Counted from the first letter of the stretch, positions 48,368 to 58,240 are shown. The stretch: 64,000 bases of DNA from Saprospirales bacterium (GCA_016719895.1 JADJYG010000012.1:1-64000); one strand, 5' to 3'. Translations and numbers: made by a program. Notes: a model not told the origin generated them from the sequence alone.

Positions 48368-49491
48368 CGATCGTTTTAATTTCCAACCGCGTCCCCCCGG
48401 CTGTTGACGGCGTTGGGGATTACACCTTGCGGCTGGCCCGCGCCTTCGCTTCCGCCGGTCATGCCGTGCATATCATTTGTAAGGTGCAGGAAGTTGCAAG
48501 TGCGCCGGAGGGTATAACGGTACATCCGATCGTGCAGATTTGGGACAGGAGTGCTGCCAGACCGCTAATCCGGCTAATAATGGCTATTCAGCCGGATTGG
48601 GTCGGGCTGCAATACGTGCCCAACGCTTTTCAAAAAGGCGGTCTACCGCTGGCTTTGCCCGGGCTGCTGCGCCAAATAAGCCAAACGGGCGTTCCGGTTT
48701 GGGTTACATTTCACGAAGTACACGTCCGTCTACATGGTTGGAGCGGGCGCCTGGTTGGCGGCCTGCAACGCCGTGTTGCCCGGGCATTATGCCACCTGGC
48801 AAAAGTCTGCGTCACGAGTATCGGGTTTTATCAGCAGTTATTAGCCCCTTACCATGCCAACATTCACCTGATTCCCATTGGATCAAATATTGAACCCGGC
48901 GCTGTAGCAGCCCCCCAACGGGAAGCCCTCCGCCAGCGCTTGTTTCCCGGTTTGCCGTATGTAGTGAGCACATTTGGAATCCGCCGGCATAAAAACCTGC
49001 TGGCGGCCCTGCAACGCGCACGCGCCGCAGGGCTGAGAGCCGGGTTGTTGGTGTGCGGTCATGTGGCTGAAAAGGACATACGACATGACCTGCCCTGGGT
49101 GCATTATACGGGCTATTTGCCAGCGGAAGCGGTGTGTATGCATCTTCAGTGTAGCGATCTGTTTGTATTGCCGGACTTTGTCGGGCTCAATGGCGAAGGC
49201 GGAACCTGTACCAAAAGCGGATCGCTTGCCGCGGCCTACGCAGCCGGCTTGCCGGTAGTGGGCATGCGCGGGGATATGAATAACCATTTGCTTCGACCTG
49301 GCCAAAATATCGCGTTGTGCGCCAACGATCAGCCTGAAACGGTAGCGCGGATCATTTCAGATCTGTTGCGGGATGCCGGGCAACGGCAAAACCTGGCGAC
49401 AGGCGGAAAACGGCTATTCAGCGAACACTTGTCCTGGCCCCGCCTAACGGAAGCCTATTTGTCTTTTTTACAAAAACGAGGCGATGCTTAA
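48364..49491 (+). CDS. Family 4 glycosyltransferase
   Basis: A 375-residue GT-B retaining glycosyltransferase. N-terminal ISNRVPPAVDGVGDYTLRLARAFASAGHAV is the acceptor domain opening. The C-terminal donor domain has LFVLPDFVGLNGEGGTCTKSGSLAAAYAAGLPVVG, a divergent form of the E-x7-E region. The GTG start overlaps the preceding stop (GTGA). Sugar unknown. Confidence 0.82.
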   Translation: MTIVLISNRVPPAVDGVGDYTLRLARAFASAGHAVHIICKVQEVASAPEGITVHPIVQIWDRSAARPLIRLIMAIQPDWVGLQYVPNAFQKGGLPLALPGLLRQISQTGVPVWVTFHEVHVRLHGWSGRLVGGLQRRVARALCHLAKVCVTSIGFYQQLLAPYHANIHLIPIGSNIEPGAVAAPQREALRQRLFPGLPYVVSTFGIRRHKNLLAALQRARAAGLRAGLLVCGHVAEKDIRHDLPWVHYTGYLPAEAVCMHLQCSDLFVLPDFVGLNGEGGTCTKSGSLAAAYAAGLPVVGMRGDMNNHLLRPGQNIALCANDQPETVARIISDLLRDAGQRQNLATGGKRLFSEHLSWPRLTEAYLSFLQKRGDA

Positions 49492-50242
49492 CAGGTTGAT
49501 TAACCATTTGCGGTGGCGGCGCCGAATGATCCAACGCATATACTGGCCGCAGTTTTGGTATGCGTTGTTCCTGCCCGGGCGGGTTCAATCCGGCCCGTTC
49601 AGTGGCATGCGGTATAGCCGGACAGCGACCGGCTCGGTGGTGCTGCCCAAATTAATCGGAACGTATGAACGGGAGTTGCATCCGGTGCTGGCCGCACTGA
49701 ATATGGCTGCATATGACCTGTGCGTGGATGTTGGCGCAGGGGAAGGATATTATGCCGTTGGGTTATGCTACCGGCATCCGCACCTGCATATGATCGCCTT
49801 TGAGTCGACGGCCCGTGGAAGGAAGCGGCTCCGGGCGCTGGCGCATAAAAACAGCGTGCTGGAGCGGATTTCACTGCGCGGGCATTGCACGCCGGCTGCC
49901 TTGCAGGTCGCCTTGCAGGCGGGCAGGCGGCCATTATTGATCATGGATGTGGAAGGGGCAGAAGAAATCCTGCTGGACCCAGAAGTGGCGCCGACGCTTG
50001 TTGCTACTGATTTTATCGTAGAAGTTCATCCGGAGCGCAACGAGCGGTTGGAACAGATCATAAGCCGCCGGTTTGAGCCTACGCACCGGCTCGAACGCAT
50101 TTCCCAACAAGCCCGGAAAACACTGCCGGGCGCCGTCTGCCTGCCGCGTTTTTTACAGGCAAAAGCAGCTTACCTGATGGATGAGTTCCGGGGCCCGCAG
50201 TTTTGGTTACATGGAACAGTCCTGGCGGTGCAAGCCCTATGA
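49484..50242 (+). CDS. FkbM-like methyltransferase (third of three)
   Basis: A 252-residue SAM-dependent methyltransferase-like protein. LCVDVGAGEGYYAVGL is the SAM loop (~77-92), and LIMDVEGAEEILL (~145-157) corresponds to the FkbM signature. It overlaps the preceding glycosyltransferase gene by 8 bases and the next by ATGA. More divergent than the other two, so the assignment is a little less sure. Confidence 0.72.
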   Translation: MLNRLINHLRWRRRMIQRIYWPQFWYALFLPGRVQSGPFSGMRYSRTATGSVVLPKLIGTYERELHPVLAALNMAAYDLCVDVGAGEGYYAVGLCYRHPHLHMIAFESTARGRKRLRALAHKNSVLERISLRGHCTPAALQVALQAGRRPLLIMDVEGAEEILLDPEVAPTLVATDFIVEVHPERNERLEQIISRRFEPTHRLERISQQARKTLPGAVCLPRFLQAKAAYLMDEFRGPQFWLHGTVLAVQAL

Positions 50243-51270
50243 ATATCGTCCTGTACTCGCCTAATTTTTATCCGCTGACCGGCGGGCTGGAAAATGTTGT
50301 ATTGGACCTCGCACTGGAATTTTCCGAGGCCGGGCATGCCGTCACGGTCATAACCCTGACAGTTTCGCCCGTACAAAAGGCCGATTTTCCTTTCAGAATT
50401 TTGCGCCGGCCCGGCCTGTTGGAGCAGATATGCCAAATGCGCCGGGCCGATCTGGTCGTACAGTTCAACGTAAGTTTGAAAGGCATCCTGCCCTGGTTGT
50501 TTTCCAGCCGGCCGCTGGTAGTTTCACATCAAACCGCCAACACAGCGGATATGCGCGGCCGGTTAAAGACCTGGATCGCCAATCACATCGCCACCTTGAA
50601 CATTGGTTGCAGCCAGTACATGAGTAACCAGTTTGCACAGGCAGTGACCATACCCAACCCATACGATCATACGGTATTCCAGGTTACCCTGCCCTGGGAA
50701 AAGCGCCGCCGCGACCTGGTTTTTGTAGGCCGCCTGGTTACCGATAAAGGCGCCGACCTGCTCCTTAACGCCTTAGTAGAATTGAAAAAAGACCTCCGTA
50801 CACCTACTCTGACAATTGTGGGTACCGGCCCGGAAGAACGGGACTTGCAAGCGAAGGCCATACGGCTCGGGCTGCAAGACCAGGTTGTATTTGCGGGTCT
50901 AAAAAAGGGCGCCGAACTGGCGGGCACAATAAATGCGCACCGGATCATGGTCATTCCGTCGGTTTGGGAAGAACCCTTCGGAATCGTGGCCCTCGAAGGT
51001 CTCGCGTGTGGATGCCTGGTAATCGGATCGAAGGGTGGAGGGTTACCGGAAGCGATTGGGGAATTGGGGATGTTGTTTCCAAACGGCGATACGGCAGCGC
51101 TGATCTCCTGCTTGAGCAGGGTGTTGGAATATCCCGAGCAGTACCGGCCGGATCCTATTTCCCTGGACACGCACCTGCACCGGCACCGGCGTACAGCGGT
51201 AGCAAAGCGGTATCTGGACGCACTGATACGAGTAATTTCAGAAAAAAATAAATGCATTTTTCGTCCATAG
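50239..51270 (+). CDS. Family 4 glycosyltransferase
   Basis: A 343-residue GT-B enzyme. It opens MNIVLYSPNFYPLTGGLENVVLDLALEFSEAGH, has LVFVGRLVTDKGADLLLNAL at the start of the donor domain, and EEPFGIVALEGLACG, the canonical E-x7-E motif. The ATG at 50239 overlaps the previous stop (ATGA) and is preferred over the longer frame from 50203. Donor and acceptor unknown. Confidence 0.88.
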   Translation: MNIVLYSPNFYPLTGGLENVVLDLALEFSEAGHAVTVITLTVSPVQKADFPFRILRRPGLLEQICQMRRADLVVQFNVSLKGILPWLFSSRPLVVSHQTANTADMRGRLKTWIANHIATLNIGCSQYMSNQFAQAVTIPNPYDHTVFQVTLPWEKRRRDLVFVGRLVTDKGADLLLNALVELKKDLRTPTLTIVGTGPEERDLQAKAIRLGLQDQVVFAGLKKGAELAGTINAHRIMVIPSVWEEPFGIVALEGLACGCLVIGSKGGGLPEAIGELGMLFPNGDTAALISCLSRVLEYPEQYRPDPISLDTHLHRHRRTAVAKRYLDALIRVISEKNKCIFRP

Positions 51271-52493
51271 AAAGGCAACAACGCTGGAATACCTGGCTGC
51301 TTATCTTCGTCTTATTGTATACCACTTTGGCAGGAGGAGTGCGCAAGTGGGTTTTATTAGGCAGGCCGGAAAGCAACATGCTGCTTTTAGGACATATCAT
51401 ATTGCCATGGGCATACTATTTCCTGGCAGCAGGGAGCCGGAAAAAATACGGTCCGGTGTTGCTCATATTTTCCGGCTTGCTGTTACTGATGGCTGCTAAC
51501 CCATTGAACCAAACGATTTATCACGGTATATTCGGGATTTTGCTGCACCTGGGATTTTTGCTGTTCGGATTTCACTACCTCGAAAACCGGCAGCTCTACT
51601 GTTGGGATCGACTGATGGGGTTGCTGATGCTCGTTTTCGCGGTCGAGGTTATTTTGGGTATGGTGCAATACAATCTGCCCCGCAACCATTTTATCAATCG
51701 CTATGCCGCCGAAGGGGCCACCAGTATCGCCTACGTAGGCGAGCGCGCCCGCGTAACAGGCACCTTTAGCTATGTGGCCGGATTCACCTCCTGGCTGTTT
51801 TTTACCAACATCTGGATTTGGTCACTGGCGCTGCGCCGGAAATCCATTCAGGTAATTACTATCCTGACAGCGCTGGCTATCCTGGCCAGCCTGATTTCTG
51901 GCGCCCGGGCAGCACTGGGTTTTACTTTTCTTTTCGCCGTATTTCTGTATTACACGGTACTGGGCCGTATTTCGCCTCCCCGGATAATCCTGGTAATCCT
52001 GACAGGAGCCTTAATTGGCATTTCCGCTTTCCAGAATAGCCCCTTCGTGCGGGAAGCCTGGGACAATTTCTATTCCCGGATAGAAGATGGCATCCGGGAC
52101 CAGGAATTCGGGCGCCGAACATTTGGCGTGCTGGAAGAAGTAATCAATTACCGCGGCGACTACCCTATCCTGGGTTCCGGGCTTGGCGGCACCTACCAGG
52201 GGGCGCGGTCTTTGTGGGGCGAGTCCTATATCCTCAAACGATATGGCGGATATGAAGAAGAACCCGAGCGGATTGTACTGGAAGGCGGGCTGGTATTGTT
52301 TTTTCTGCGCACCATTCTCCTCATTTATATGCTGGCAGCGCTGCGCATTCCAAAAGTGTACAAGTTTTTATTTGGTATTATTATCCTGTTCTTTACCCAT
52401 AGCATTTTCAACGTGTATAATATTGTATTTGTACCGCTGGCATTGAGTTTACTGGATTGGGCTTTCAGGAATTCTGGTAAATCTTCCACATGA
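51252..52493 (+). CDS. O-antigen ligase/polymerase-like membrane protein (Wzy candidate)
   Basis: A 413-residue membrane protein with about 10-12 helices and a large periplasmic loop (~255-345), which carries RTFGVLEEVINYRGDYPILGSGLGGT. ISGARAALGF in a helix is typical of Wzy/WaaL proteins. As the only such protein in the operon it is the likely polymerase that links repeat units in the periplasm. It overlaps the previous gene by 19 bases. Confidence 0.75.
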   Translation: MHFSSIERQQRWNTWLLIFVLLYTTLAGGVRKWVLLGRPESNMLLLGHIILPWAYYFLAAGSRKKYGPVLLIFSGLLLLMAANPLNQTIYHGIFGILLHLGFLLFGFHYLENRQLYCWDRLMGLLMLVFAVEVILGMVQYNLPRNHFINRYAAEGATSIAYVGERARVTGTFSYVAGFTSWLFFTNIWIWSLALRRKSIQVITILTALAILASLISGARAALGFTFLFAVFLYYTVLGRISPPRIILVILTGALIGISAFQNSPFVREAWDNFYSRIEDGIRDQEFGRRTFGVLEEVINYRGDYPILGSGLGGTYQGARSLWGESYILKRYGGYEEEPERIVLEGGLVLFFLRTILLIYMLAALRIPKVYKFLFGIIILFFTHSIFNVYNIVFVPLALSLLDWAFRNSGKSST

Positions 52494-53683
52494 ATATCCT
52501 GGTCAGCAATTTTGGGCGGCAGCACGCCAGCAGGCTGTTGCTGGCGTTGGAGCAGAAGGGCTGGCTTACAGCCTTCTACACTGCGCTGGCTACTGAAAAA
52601 TTACCGCAGCAGGTGTTGCCCCAAATCTGGCAGAAGGCCTTGCGCAAACGCGCGTTCTCCGGCATCCCAATACAAAAGATCGAACATTTTCCGGTGCTTT
52701 TTCTCCTCGAACGCGCACTCCGCAGCCTGTTGCCCGGCATAAGCAGAACAACAGGCGATTGGTTTGACCGGCACGTGGCGAGCCGCCTGGAAAAGGTACG
52801 ACCCGATCTGGTGTTAACTTACGAAAATACCAACCGGGAAACCATGCGAACCGCTAAACGCCTGGGCATCCCTACGGTGCTCGACCTGGCGCAAATCCAC
52901 CACGACGATATTACAGCGTATGGCCGCTGGTTCATGTCGCCAGAAGAATTAAAAGAAGAAACGGAGGTCGTTAATCCGCGCAAAGCCGAAGCGCTGCAAT
53001 ACACGGATTATGTACTTGTACTTTCAACTTTCGCTGCAGCATCCATGATCCGGCACGGATGGCCATCCAACCGTTTGTTCACTATAAACCTGGGAATTGA
53101 TCCCCAACAGTTTACGCCAAAAGAACATTACCCGGCGGAAGGCCCCCTGCGCCTTTTATTTGTCGGGACTATCACCCGGCGGAAAGGCCTGGCTATCTTG
53201 CTGGAAGCGTGCAACAATCTGAAGCATCTGCCAGTGGAACTCACCTTGATTGGTCCGATGTCCGATGGCAGCGACCTGGTCCGGGAAAATGCCGGCCGGT
53301 TTCGATATTTGCCATTCTTGCACCACGACCAGTTGGCCGCGCATTACCAGGAGGCGGATGTTTTTGTATTCCCGTCCTTGCTCGACTCCTGGGCCCAAAC
53401 GGTGATGGAAAGCATGGCCTGCGGCACGCCGGTCATTGTGACCGAAAATACCGGCGCCAAGGATGCTGTGTACCAGGGTGGCGGCTGGGTGATACCGGCG
53501 AATGATGCATCCGCGCTGCGCAGCTGCCTGCTACATTGTGCGGCAAACAGGGACGAAATAGAAACAAAAGGAAGACAAGCTCACGCCATTGCCCGGCTAT
53601 ACACCTGGGAACACTACTACCGGCAAATTGCCGACGCCCTGCGTGAAATTACACGGCGGGAGCATCTGGCCTCCGAATTGTAA
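52490..53683 (+). CDS. Family 4 glycosyltransferase
   Basis: A 397-residue GT-B enzyme. The N-terminal half is of the GT4-like acceptor type (MNILVSNFGRQHASRLLLALEQKG). The donor domain has LLFVGTITRRKGLAILLEAC and FPSLLDSWAQTVMESMACGTPVIVTENTG with the E-x7-E-like region. The start overlaps the previous stop (ATGA). Specificity unknown. Confidence 0.87.
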   Translation: MNILVSNFGRQHASRLLLALEQKGWLTAFYTALATEKLPQQVLPQIWQKALRKRAFSGIPIQKIEHFPVLFLLERALRSLLPGISRTTGDWFDRHVASRLEKVRPDLVLTYENTNRETMRTAKRLGIPTVLDLAQIHHDDITAYGRWFMSPEELKEETEVVNPRKAEALQYTDYVLVLSTFAAASMIRHGWPSNRLFTINLGIDPQQFTPKEHYPAEGPLRLLFVGTITRRKGLAILLEACNNLKHLPVELTLIGPMSDGSDLVRENAGRFRYLPFLHHDQLAAHYQEADVFVFPSLLDSWAQTVMESMACGTPVIVTENTGAKDAVYQGGGWVIPANDASALRSCLLHCAANRDEIETKGRQAHAIARLYTWEHYYRQIADALREITRREHLASEL

Positions 53684-53686
53684 AAC

Positions 53687-54820
53687 ATGCGCATCCTGCA
53701 CGTCACACCGTCTTACAAACCGGCGTTTCAATACGGCGGGCCCACGATATCCGTCAGTCGCCTGGCGGAAGCCCAAACCGAGGCCGGGGCTGAGGTGAGC
53801 GTATACACCACTACCGCTAACGGCGCCGATGAACTGCCTGTTTCGACAGGCAAACCCCTGGATGTCGATGACGTGTCTGTCTGGTATTTTCGCCGCTGGA
53901 CAGGCGACCACGGGCACCTCAGCCCACACCTCTTAGTTAAATTGTGGCAAACGGCGCCCCATTTCGATGTCATCCATATCCACTCCTGGTGGAACTGGGT
54001 GGCCTTAGGAGCCGCCTTGGTGTGCCGTCTCCGAAAGGTGCAAACTGTGATCACCCCGCACGGTATGCTAAGTCCATATACGCTGAAGGCTCATGGGCGC
54101 CGTTTTTTCCAGCGCCACATCGGAAACCGGCTTCTGAAAGGGGCGCTTTTGCACGCCACCTCCCAGCTGGAGCAGCGCGAATTGAAAGCGATTGCGCCTC
54201 AAATTTCGTCTGACATGGTGCATAATATCGTGGAATTGCCCTGCATGCCGGATCGGGAGCAACGGAAAAAAGACGAGCCTTTCCGGTTGTTGTTTATTTC
54301 CAGGGTGCACCCAAAAAAAGGCCTGGATGTCCTCCTGGAGGCCTTACGCGGTATTGAAACGCCCTGGCAACTGACTGTGGCGGGTGACGGGGCGGACCAG
54401 TATGTCAAAGAATTAAAAGCCCGGGCCAACCAAGCGGGTATTGGCCAGCAGATACACTGGATTGGATGGGTATCAGGACCAAAAAAATGGCAGGTTATTG
54501 CCGATTCAGATCTCCTGATATTGCCCTCGCGAAATGAAAATTTTGCCATTGTGGTGATCGAAGCCCTGGCACTGGGCGTGCCGGTACTGGTGAGCGACCA
54601 GGGTGGCTTGTGCGATTATATCCTGCTGCAGGATTTTGGTTGGGTGTGTTCCCGGCAAATAAGCGACCTCCACCGAGCGAACGAAGAGTCGATAAAAAAT
54701 GAAAACAAACGAACCTGGATACGCCACCTGGCCCCGCAACAAATTCTGATCGATTTCGAGCCCCGGCGCCTTGCCGCGCGGTATTTTAACATGTATAAAG
54801 ACCACCAGACTGCGCTATGA
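53687..54820 (+). CDS. Family 4 glycosyltransferase
   Basis: A 377-residue GT-B enzyme. RILHVTPSYKPAFQYGGPTISVSRLAEAQ opens the acceptor domain. TPHGMLSPYTLKAHG, LLFISRVHPKKGLDVLLEAL and NENFAIVVIEALALGVPVLVSDQGG are strong family blocks. It starts 3 bases after the previous stop and overlaps the following GT2 start by ATGA. Confidence 0.9.
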   Translation: MRILHVTPSYKPAFQYGGPTISVSRLAEAQTEAGAEVSVYTTTANGADELPVSTGKPLDVDDVSVWYFRRWTGDHGHLSPHLLVKLWQTAPHFDVIHIHSWWNWVALGAALVCRLRKVQTVITPHGMLSPYTLKAHGRRFFQRHIGNRLLKGALLHATSQLEQRELKAIAPQISSDMVHNIVELPCMPDREQRKKDEPFRLLFISRVHPKKGLDVLLEALRGIETPWQLTVAGDGADQYVKELKARANQAGIGQQIHWIGWVSGPKKWQVIADSDLLILPSRNENFAIVVIEALALGVPVLVSDQGGLCDYILLQDFGWVCSRQISDLHRANEESIKNENKRTWIRHLAPQQILIDFEPRRLAARYFNMYKDHQTAL

Positions 54821-55722
54821 ACCTGTGCGTCATCCTGCTCACCTACAATGAATCAGCCAACATCAATGCTTGTCTGGACAGCCTGGCCGGACTGGACGCC
54901 GGCATTTTTGCCGTTGATTCCTTTTCAACTGACAACACGGTTGACCTGCTCGAAAAACGCGGCATCGCTTATGTGCAGCATCCCTTTGAAAACTATGCCC
55001 GGCAGCGGAACTGGGCCCAGGAAAACTGTCCTTTTCCGGCAGCATGGGTGCTGCACCTGGACGCCGGCGAACGCCTCAGCCCTGAACTGACAGACTGGCT
55101 GCGCCATCACTTCGACCCCAACACGCCGGCAAGCGGATACCTGTTCAGTCGGCGCACGATTTTTATGGACCGGTGGATACGGCATGGCGGGCACTACCCC
55201 AACTACCATCTCCGCCTGTTTCGGCGCGACCGGGGGCATTGCGAGGCCAAAGCCTATGACCAGCATTTTTTATGCGGCGGGCTGGTGCTGAAAGCGCCCT
55301 GGAAGGCCGATCTAATCGATATCGTTTCCAGCAACCTGGTTGATTTTACAAACAGCCATACCCGATGGGCGCTCCTGGAAGCCGTTGAACGGATTAGTCA
55401 ACCGCATGACACCGGCGAGGTGACGCCGCGTTTCTGGGGTACGCCCATCGAGCGCAGGCGTTGGTGGAAAACGGGATTGTTTGACAGAAGCCCGTTGTTT
55501 GCCCGCGCCTTCCTGTATTTTATTTACCGCTATGTTATCCGGTTTGGGTTTTTGGATGGATTTCCTGGCTTAATATTTCATTTTTTGCAAGGCTGCTGGT
55601 TCCGTTTTTTGGTGGATGCCCTGGTCCTGGATATCCGGCGTTCCCAGGTCCGGACGGGGCAGAGCCTTAATCAAACACTATGCGCTATTTACGGTCAAAA
55701 AAACGCAAAACAGCCGATTTAA
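54817..55722 (+). CDS. Family 2 glycosyltransferase (WaaE/KdtX-like)
   Basis: A 301-residue GT-A enzyme. CVILLTYNESANINACLDSL and VDSFSTDNTVDLLEKRG are typical of the WaaE-type subgroup. WVLHLDAGERLSPEL holds the metal-binding DXD equivalent. NYHLRLFRRDRGHCEAKAYDQHF follows, and a C-terminal amphipathic/membrane segment (FARAFLYFIYRYVIRFGFLDGFPGLIF) suggests inner-membrane attachment. Confidence 0.87.
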   Translation: MNLCVILLTYNESANINACLDSLAGLDAGIFAVDSFSTDNTVDLLEKRGIAYVQHPFENYARQRNWAQENCPFPAAWVLHLDAGERLSPELTDWLRHHFDPNTPASGYLFSRRTIFMDRWIRHGGHYPNYHLRLFRRDRGHCEAKAYDQHFLCGGLVLKAPWKADLIDIVSSNLVDFTNSHTRWALLEAVERISQPHDTGEVTPRFWGTPIERRRWWKTGLFDRSPLFARAFLYFIYRYVIRFGFLDGFPGLIFHFLQGCWFRFLVDALVLDIRRSQVRTGQSLNQTLCAIYGQKNAKQPI

Positions 55723-57446
55723 TGTACATCCTTGGTTTAAACGCTTTCCATGGTGATGCCTCCGCCGCATTATACCGTAATACGGACCTGATTGCCGCCA
55801 CCGAAGAGGAGCGCATACGGCGAATCAAACATTGGGCAGGTCTGCCGGTAGAAGCCATACGATTGTGCCTGGAGGAGGCGGGCATCTCCCTTGCAGACGT
55901 GGATGTGATCGCCGTATCGCGCGACCCATATGCCAAAATCGGGAACAAGATCTGGTATGTTTTTCGGCAAGGCATATCCTGGAATGCCTTGGCAAACCGG
56001 GCCCTCAATTCCTTCAGCATCAAAACTTTAAAAAAAGATATTGCCGGTGCGTTTGGGATCAATGCCAGCGCCTGGAAAGCCCATGTAACCTACGTGGAAC
56101 ACCACCGCAGCCATCTGGCTTCCGCCTTTTTTGTATCGCCGTTTGAAGAAGCCGCCGTGCTCTCCATCGACGGGATGGGTGATTTTTCGTCTACCATGCG
56201 GGCGGTAGGGCGTGACAACCAACTGGAAATACTGGACAGTGTGTCGTATCCGGATTCTTTGGGCATTTTTTACACCACCTTTACTCAATTGCTTGGTTTT
56301 CCACACTATGGCGATGAATACAAGGTGATGGGGATGGCGCCATATGGCAAACCCCGCCTGCTGGAAAAACTGAACGACGCAATCCGGTTATTGCCAAACG
56401 GACTGTTTCAACTCGACAGCCGGTATTTCAGCCATTTTCGCCAGGGAGTGGCCATGAGTTGGGATGGCGGCGCTCCGGTTATCCCGCCGCTGTACACAGA
56501 CTACCTCGTGGCGCAATTTGGCCCGCCACGAGCCAAAAACATGCCCCTGGCCGATTACCATTTCGATCTGGCGTCATCTGTTCAGACTATGTGTGAAACG
56601 GTGATCTTTCACCTCCTGAATGATCTGCACCGGCGCACGGGGTTAAAAAACGTTTGCATAGCCGGAGGGGTGGCGCAAAACTCCGTGGCAAACGGGAAAA
56701 TTCGGCAGCAAACGCCTTTTGAACGGGTATTTGTGCCCCCGGCCGGCCATGACGCAGGCACGAGCATAGGCGCTGCCCTATATGTTCTGCACCAAAAGGA
56801 GCAATATCCGCGACCTGCTTTTCGCCATGAAGCATACACCGGCACAAAGGCGGCATCCGGAATTATTGAAGCCTTGCTCCATCAGCGCGGTATCGCCTTT
56901 GACCGGCTGGAGGATACCGCACTGTTCAACGAAGTGACCGAATGCCTGCTGCACGCCGGCGTCGTAGGTTGGTTTCAGGGGCGGGCTGAATTTGGCCCGC
57001 GCGCATTAGGAAACCGGTCGATTCTGGCCGATCCGCGCCGCACCGACGCAAAAGACCTGCTGAATGCAAAAATAAAACGGCGGGAAAGTTTTCGCCCGTT
57101 TGCCCCATCCATTTTGCTGGAAGCCGCAACGCAATACTTCGAGGATCCAGACGAAGTGCCGTTCATGGAAAAAGTTTACCGCGTCCGGCCAGAAAAACAA
57201 TCTCTGATACCGGCTGTCACGCATGTGGATGGCACAGGACGGTTGCAAACCGTCAGCAAACAGGACAATCCGCGCTATTACCGGCTCATTCAAACCTTCG
57301 GTGAAAAAACAGGCATCCCGGTATTGCTGAATACGTCCTTCAACGAAAATGAACCCATTGTAAACACGCCGGAAGAGGCACTGGAGTGCTTCTTACGAAC
57401 AGAAATGGATATGCTCGTGCTGGAAGACATCGTGATCCGACGTTAA
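55722..57446 (+). CDS. O-carbamoyltransferase (NodU/CmcH family)
   Basis: A 574-residue enzyme that carbamoylates a hydroxyl using carbamoyl phosphate and ATP. The N-terminal Kae1-like part opens MYILGLNAFHGDASAALYRN, then EERIRRIKH, VEHHRSHLASAFFVSPFEEAAVLSIDGMGDFSST (His of the metal site) and LCIAGGV-like VCIAGGVAQNSVANGK. The C-terminal half has VGWFQGRAEFGPRALGNRSILADPR. The ATG at 55722 (overlapping TAATG) is chosen over the frame start at 55680. In this setting the target is probably a sugar of the polymer. Confidence 0.9.
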   Translation: MYILGLNAFHGDASAALYRNTDLIAATEEERIRRIKHWAGLPVEAIRLCLEEAGISLADVDVIAVSRDPYAKIGNKIWYVFRQGISWNALANRALNSFSIKTLKKDIAGAFGINASAWKAHVTYVEHHRSHLASAFFVSPFEEAAVLSIDGMGDFSSTMRAVGRDNQLEILDSVSYPDSLGIFYTTFTQLLGFPHYGDEYKVMGMAPYGKPRLLEKLNDAIRLLPNGLFQLDSRYFSHFRQGVAMSWDGGAPVIPPLYTDYLVAQFGPPRAKNMPLADYHFDLASSVQTMCETVIFHLLNDLHRRTGLKNVCIAGGVAQNSVANGKIRQQTPFERVFVPPAGHDAGTSIGAALYVLHQKEQYPRPAFRHEAYTGTKAASGIIEALLHQRGIAFDRLEDTALFNEVTECLLHAGVVGWFQGRAEFGPRALGNRSILADPRRTDAKDLLNAKIKRRESFRPFAPSILLEAATQYFEDPDEVPFMEKVYRVRPEKQSLIPAVTHVDGTGRLQTVSKQDNPRYYRLIQTFGEKTGIPVLLNTSFNENEPIVNTPEEALECFLRTEMDMLVLEDIVIRR

Positions 57447-57474
57447 GATGTGTTTAACTGTCACTTTAAGGACT

Positions 57475-58221
57475 ATGACCATCTCCATCATCACCGTCTG
57501 TTACAACAGCGCCGCCACGATCCGGGATACCCTCGAAAGCGTCCGGGCACAAACCGGCCAGCCCGTCCAACACATCGTGATCGATGGCGCTTCTACCGAC
57601 GGCACGCCCGATATCGTACGCGAATACCAGCACGTAGACCGCTTGGTCTGCGAGCCCGACCGCGGCCTCTACGACGCGATGAACAAAGGTATTCGCCTGG
57701 CTACCGGCGACGTGATCGGTATCCTCAATTCGGACGACTATTATCCACACCATGGGGTATTGGCAGCCGTAGGCAAAACGTTGGATATCCACCAAACACC
57801 AGCATTGTACGGCGATTTGAAATATGTACATCCGCTGCGGCCACACCGCGTGCTCCGGTACTGGCGTTCGGGCTACTATACTTCCAATCGCTTCCGGTAT
57901 GGATGGATGCCGCCTCACCCTGCATTTTTTGTCCGGCGGGAGTGTTACGAGCGGTTAGGGAATTATGATATTAGTTTTCGCAGTGCGGCCGATTATGAGC
58001 TCATGCTGCGCTTTCTATACAAGCACCGGCTCCCGGCTTGCTACCTGCCGGAAGTGCTGGTACATATGCGCAGTGGCGGGCGAAGTGGCGCCTCGCTACG
58101 CCACCGGATCCACGCCAACCGGGAAGACCGCAAAGCATGGCTGAAAAACGGATTGCGCCCTGCGTTTTTTACGCTGTGGATCAAGCCGATACGAAAAATT
58201 CCACAGTATTTCTGGCACTAG
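57475..58221 (+). CDS. Family 2 glycosyltransferase
   Basis: A 248-residue WcaA-like GT-A enzyme. ISIITVCYNSAATIRDTLESVRAQ, VIDGASTDGTPDIV, DRGLYDAMNKGIRLATGDVIGILNSDDYY (acidic metal site) and PPHPAFFVRRECYERLG are its main blocks. The ATG at 57475 is chosen as it begins the fold; the earlier start at 57448 adds nine unrelated residues. It is a clear relative of the isolated gene at 376. Confidence 0.88.
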   Translation: MTISIITVCYNSAATIRDTLESVRAQTGQPVQHIVIDGASTDGTPDIVREYQHVDRLVCEPDRGLYDAMNKGIRLATGDVIGILNSDDYYPHHGVLAAVGKTLDIHQTPALYGDLKYVHPLRPHRVLRYWRSGYYTSNRFRYGWMPPHPAFFVRRECYERLGNYDISFRSAADYELMLRFLYKHRLPACYLPEVLVHMRSGGRSGASLRHRIHANREDRKAWLKNGLRPAFFTLWIKPIRKIPQYFWH

Positions 58222-58240
58222 TGAATGCAGCCTGCATCCC

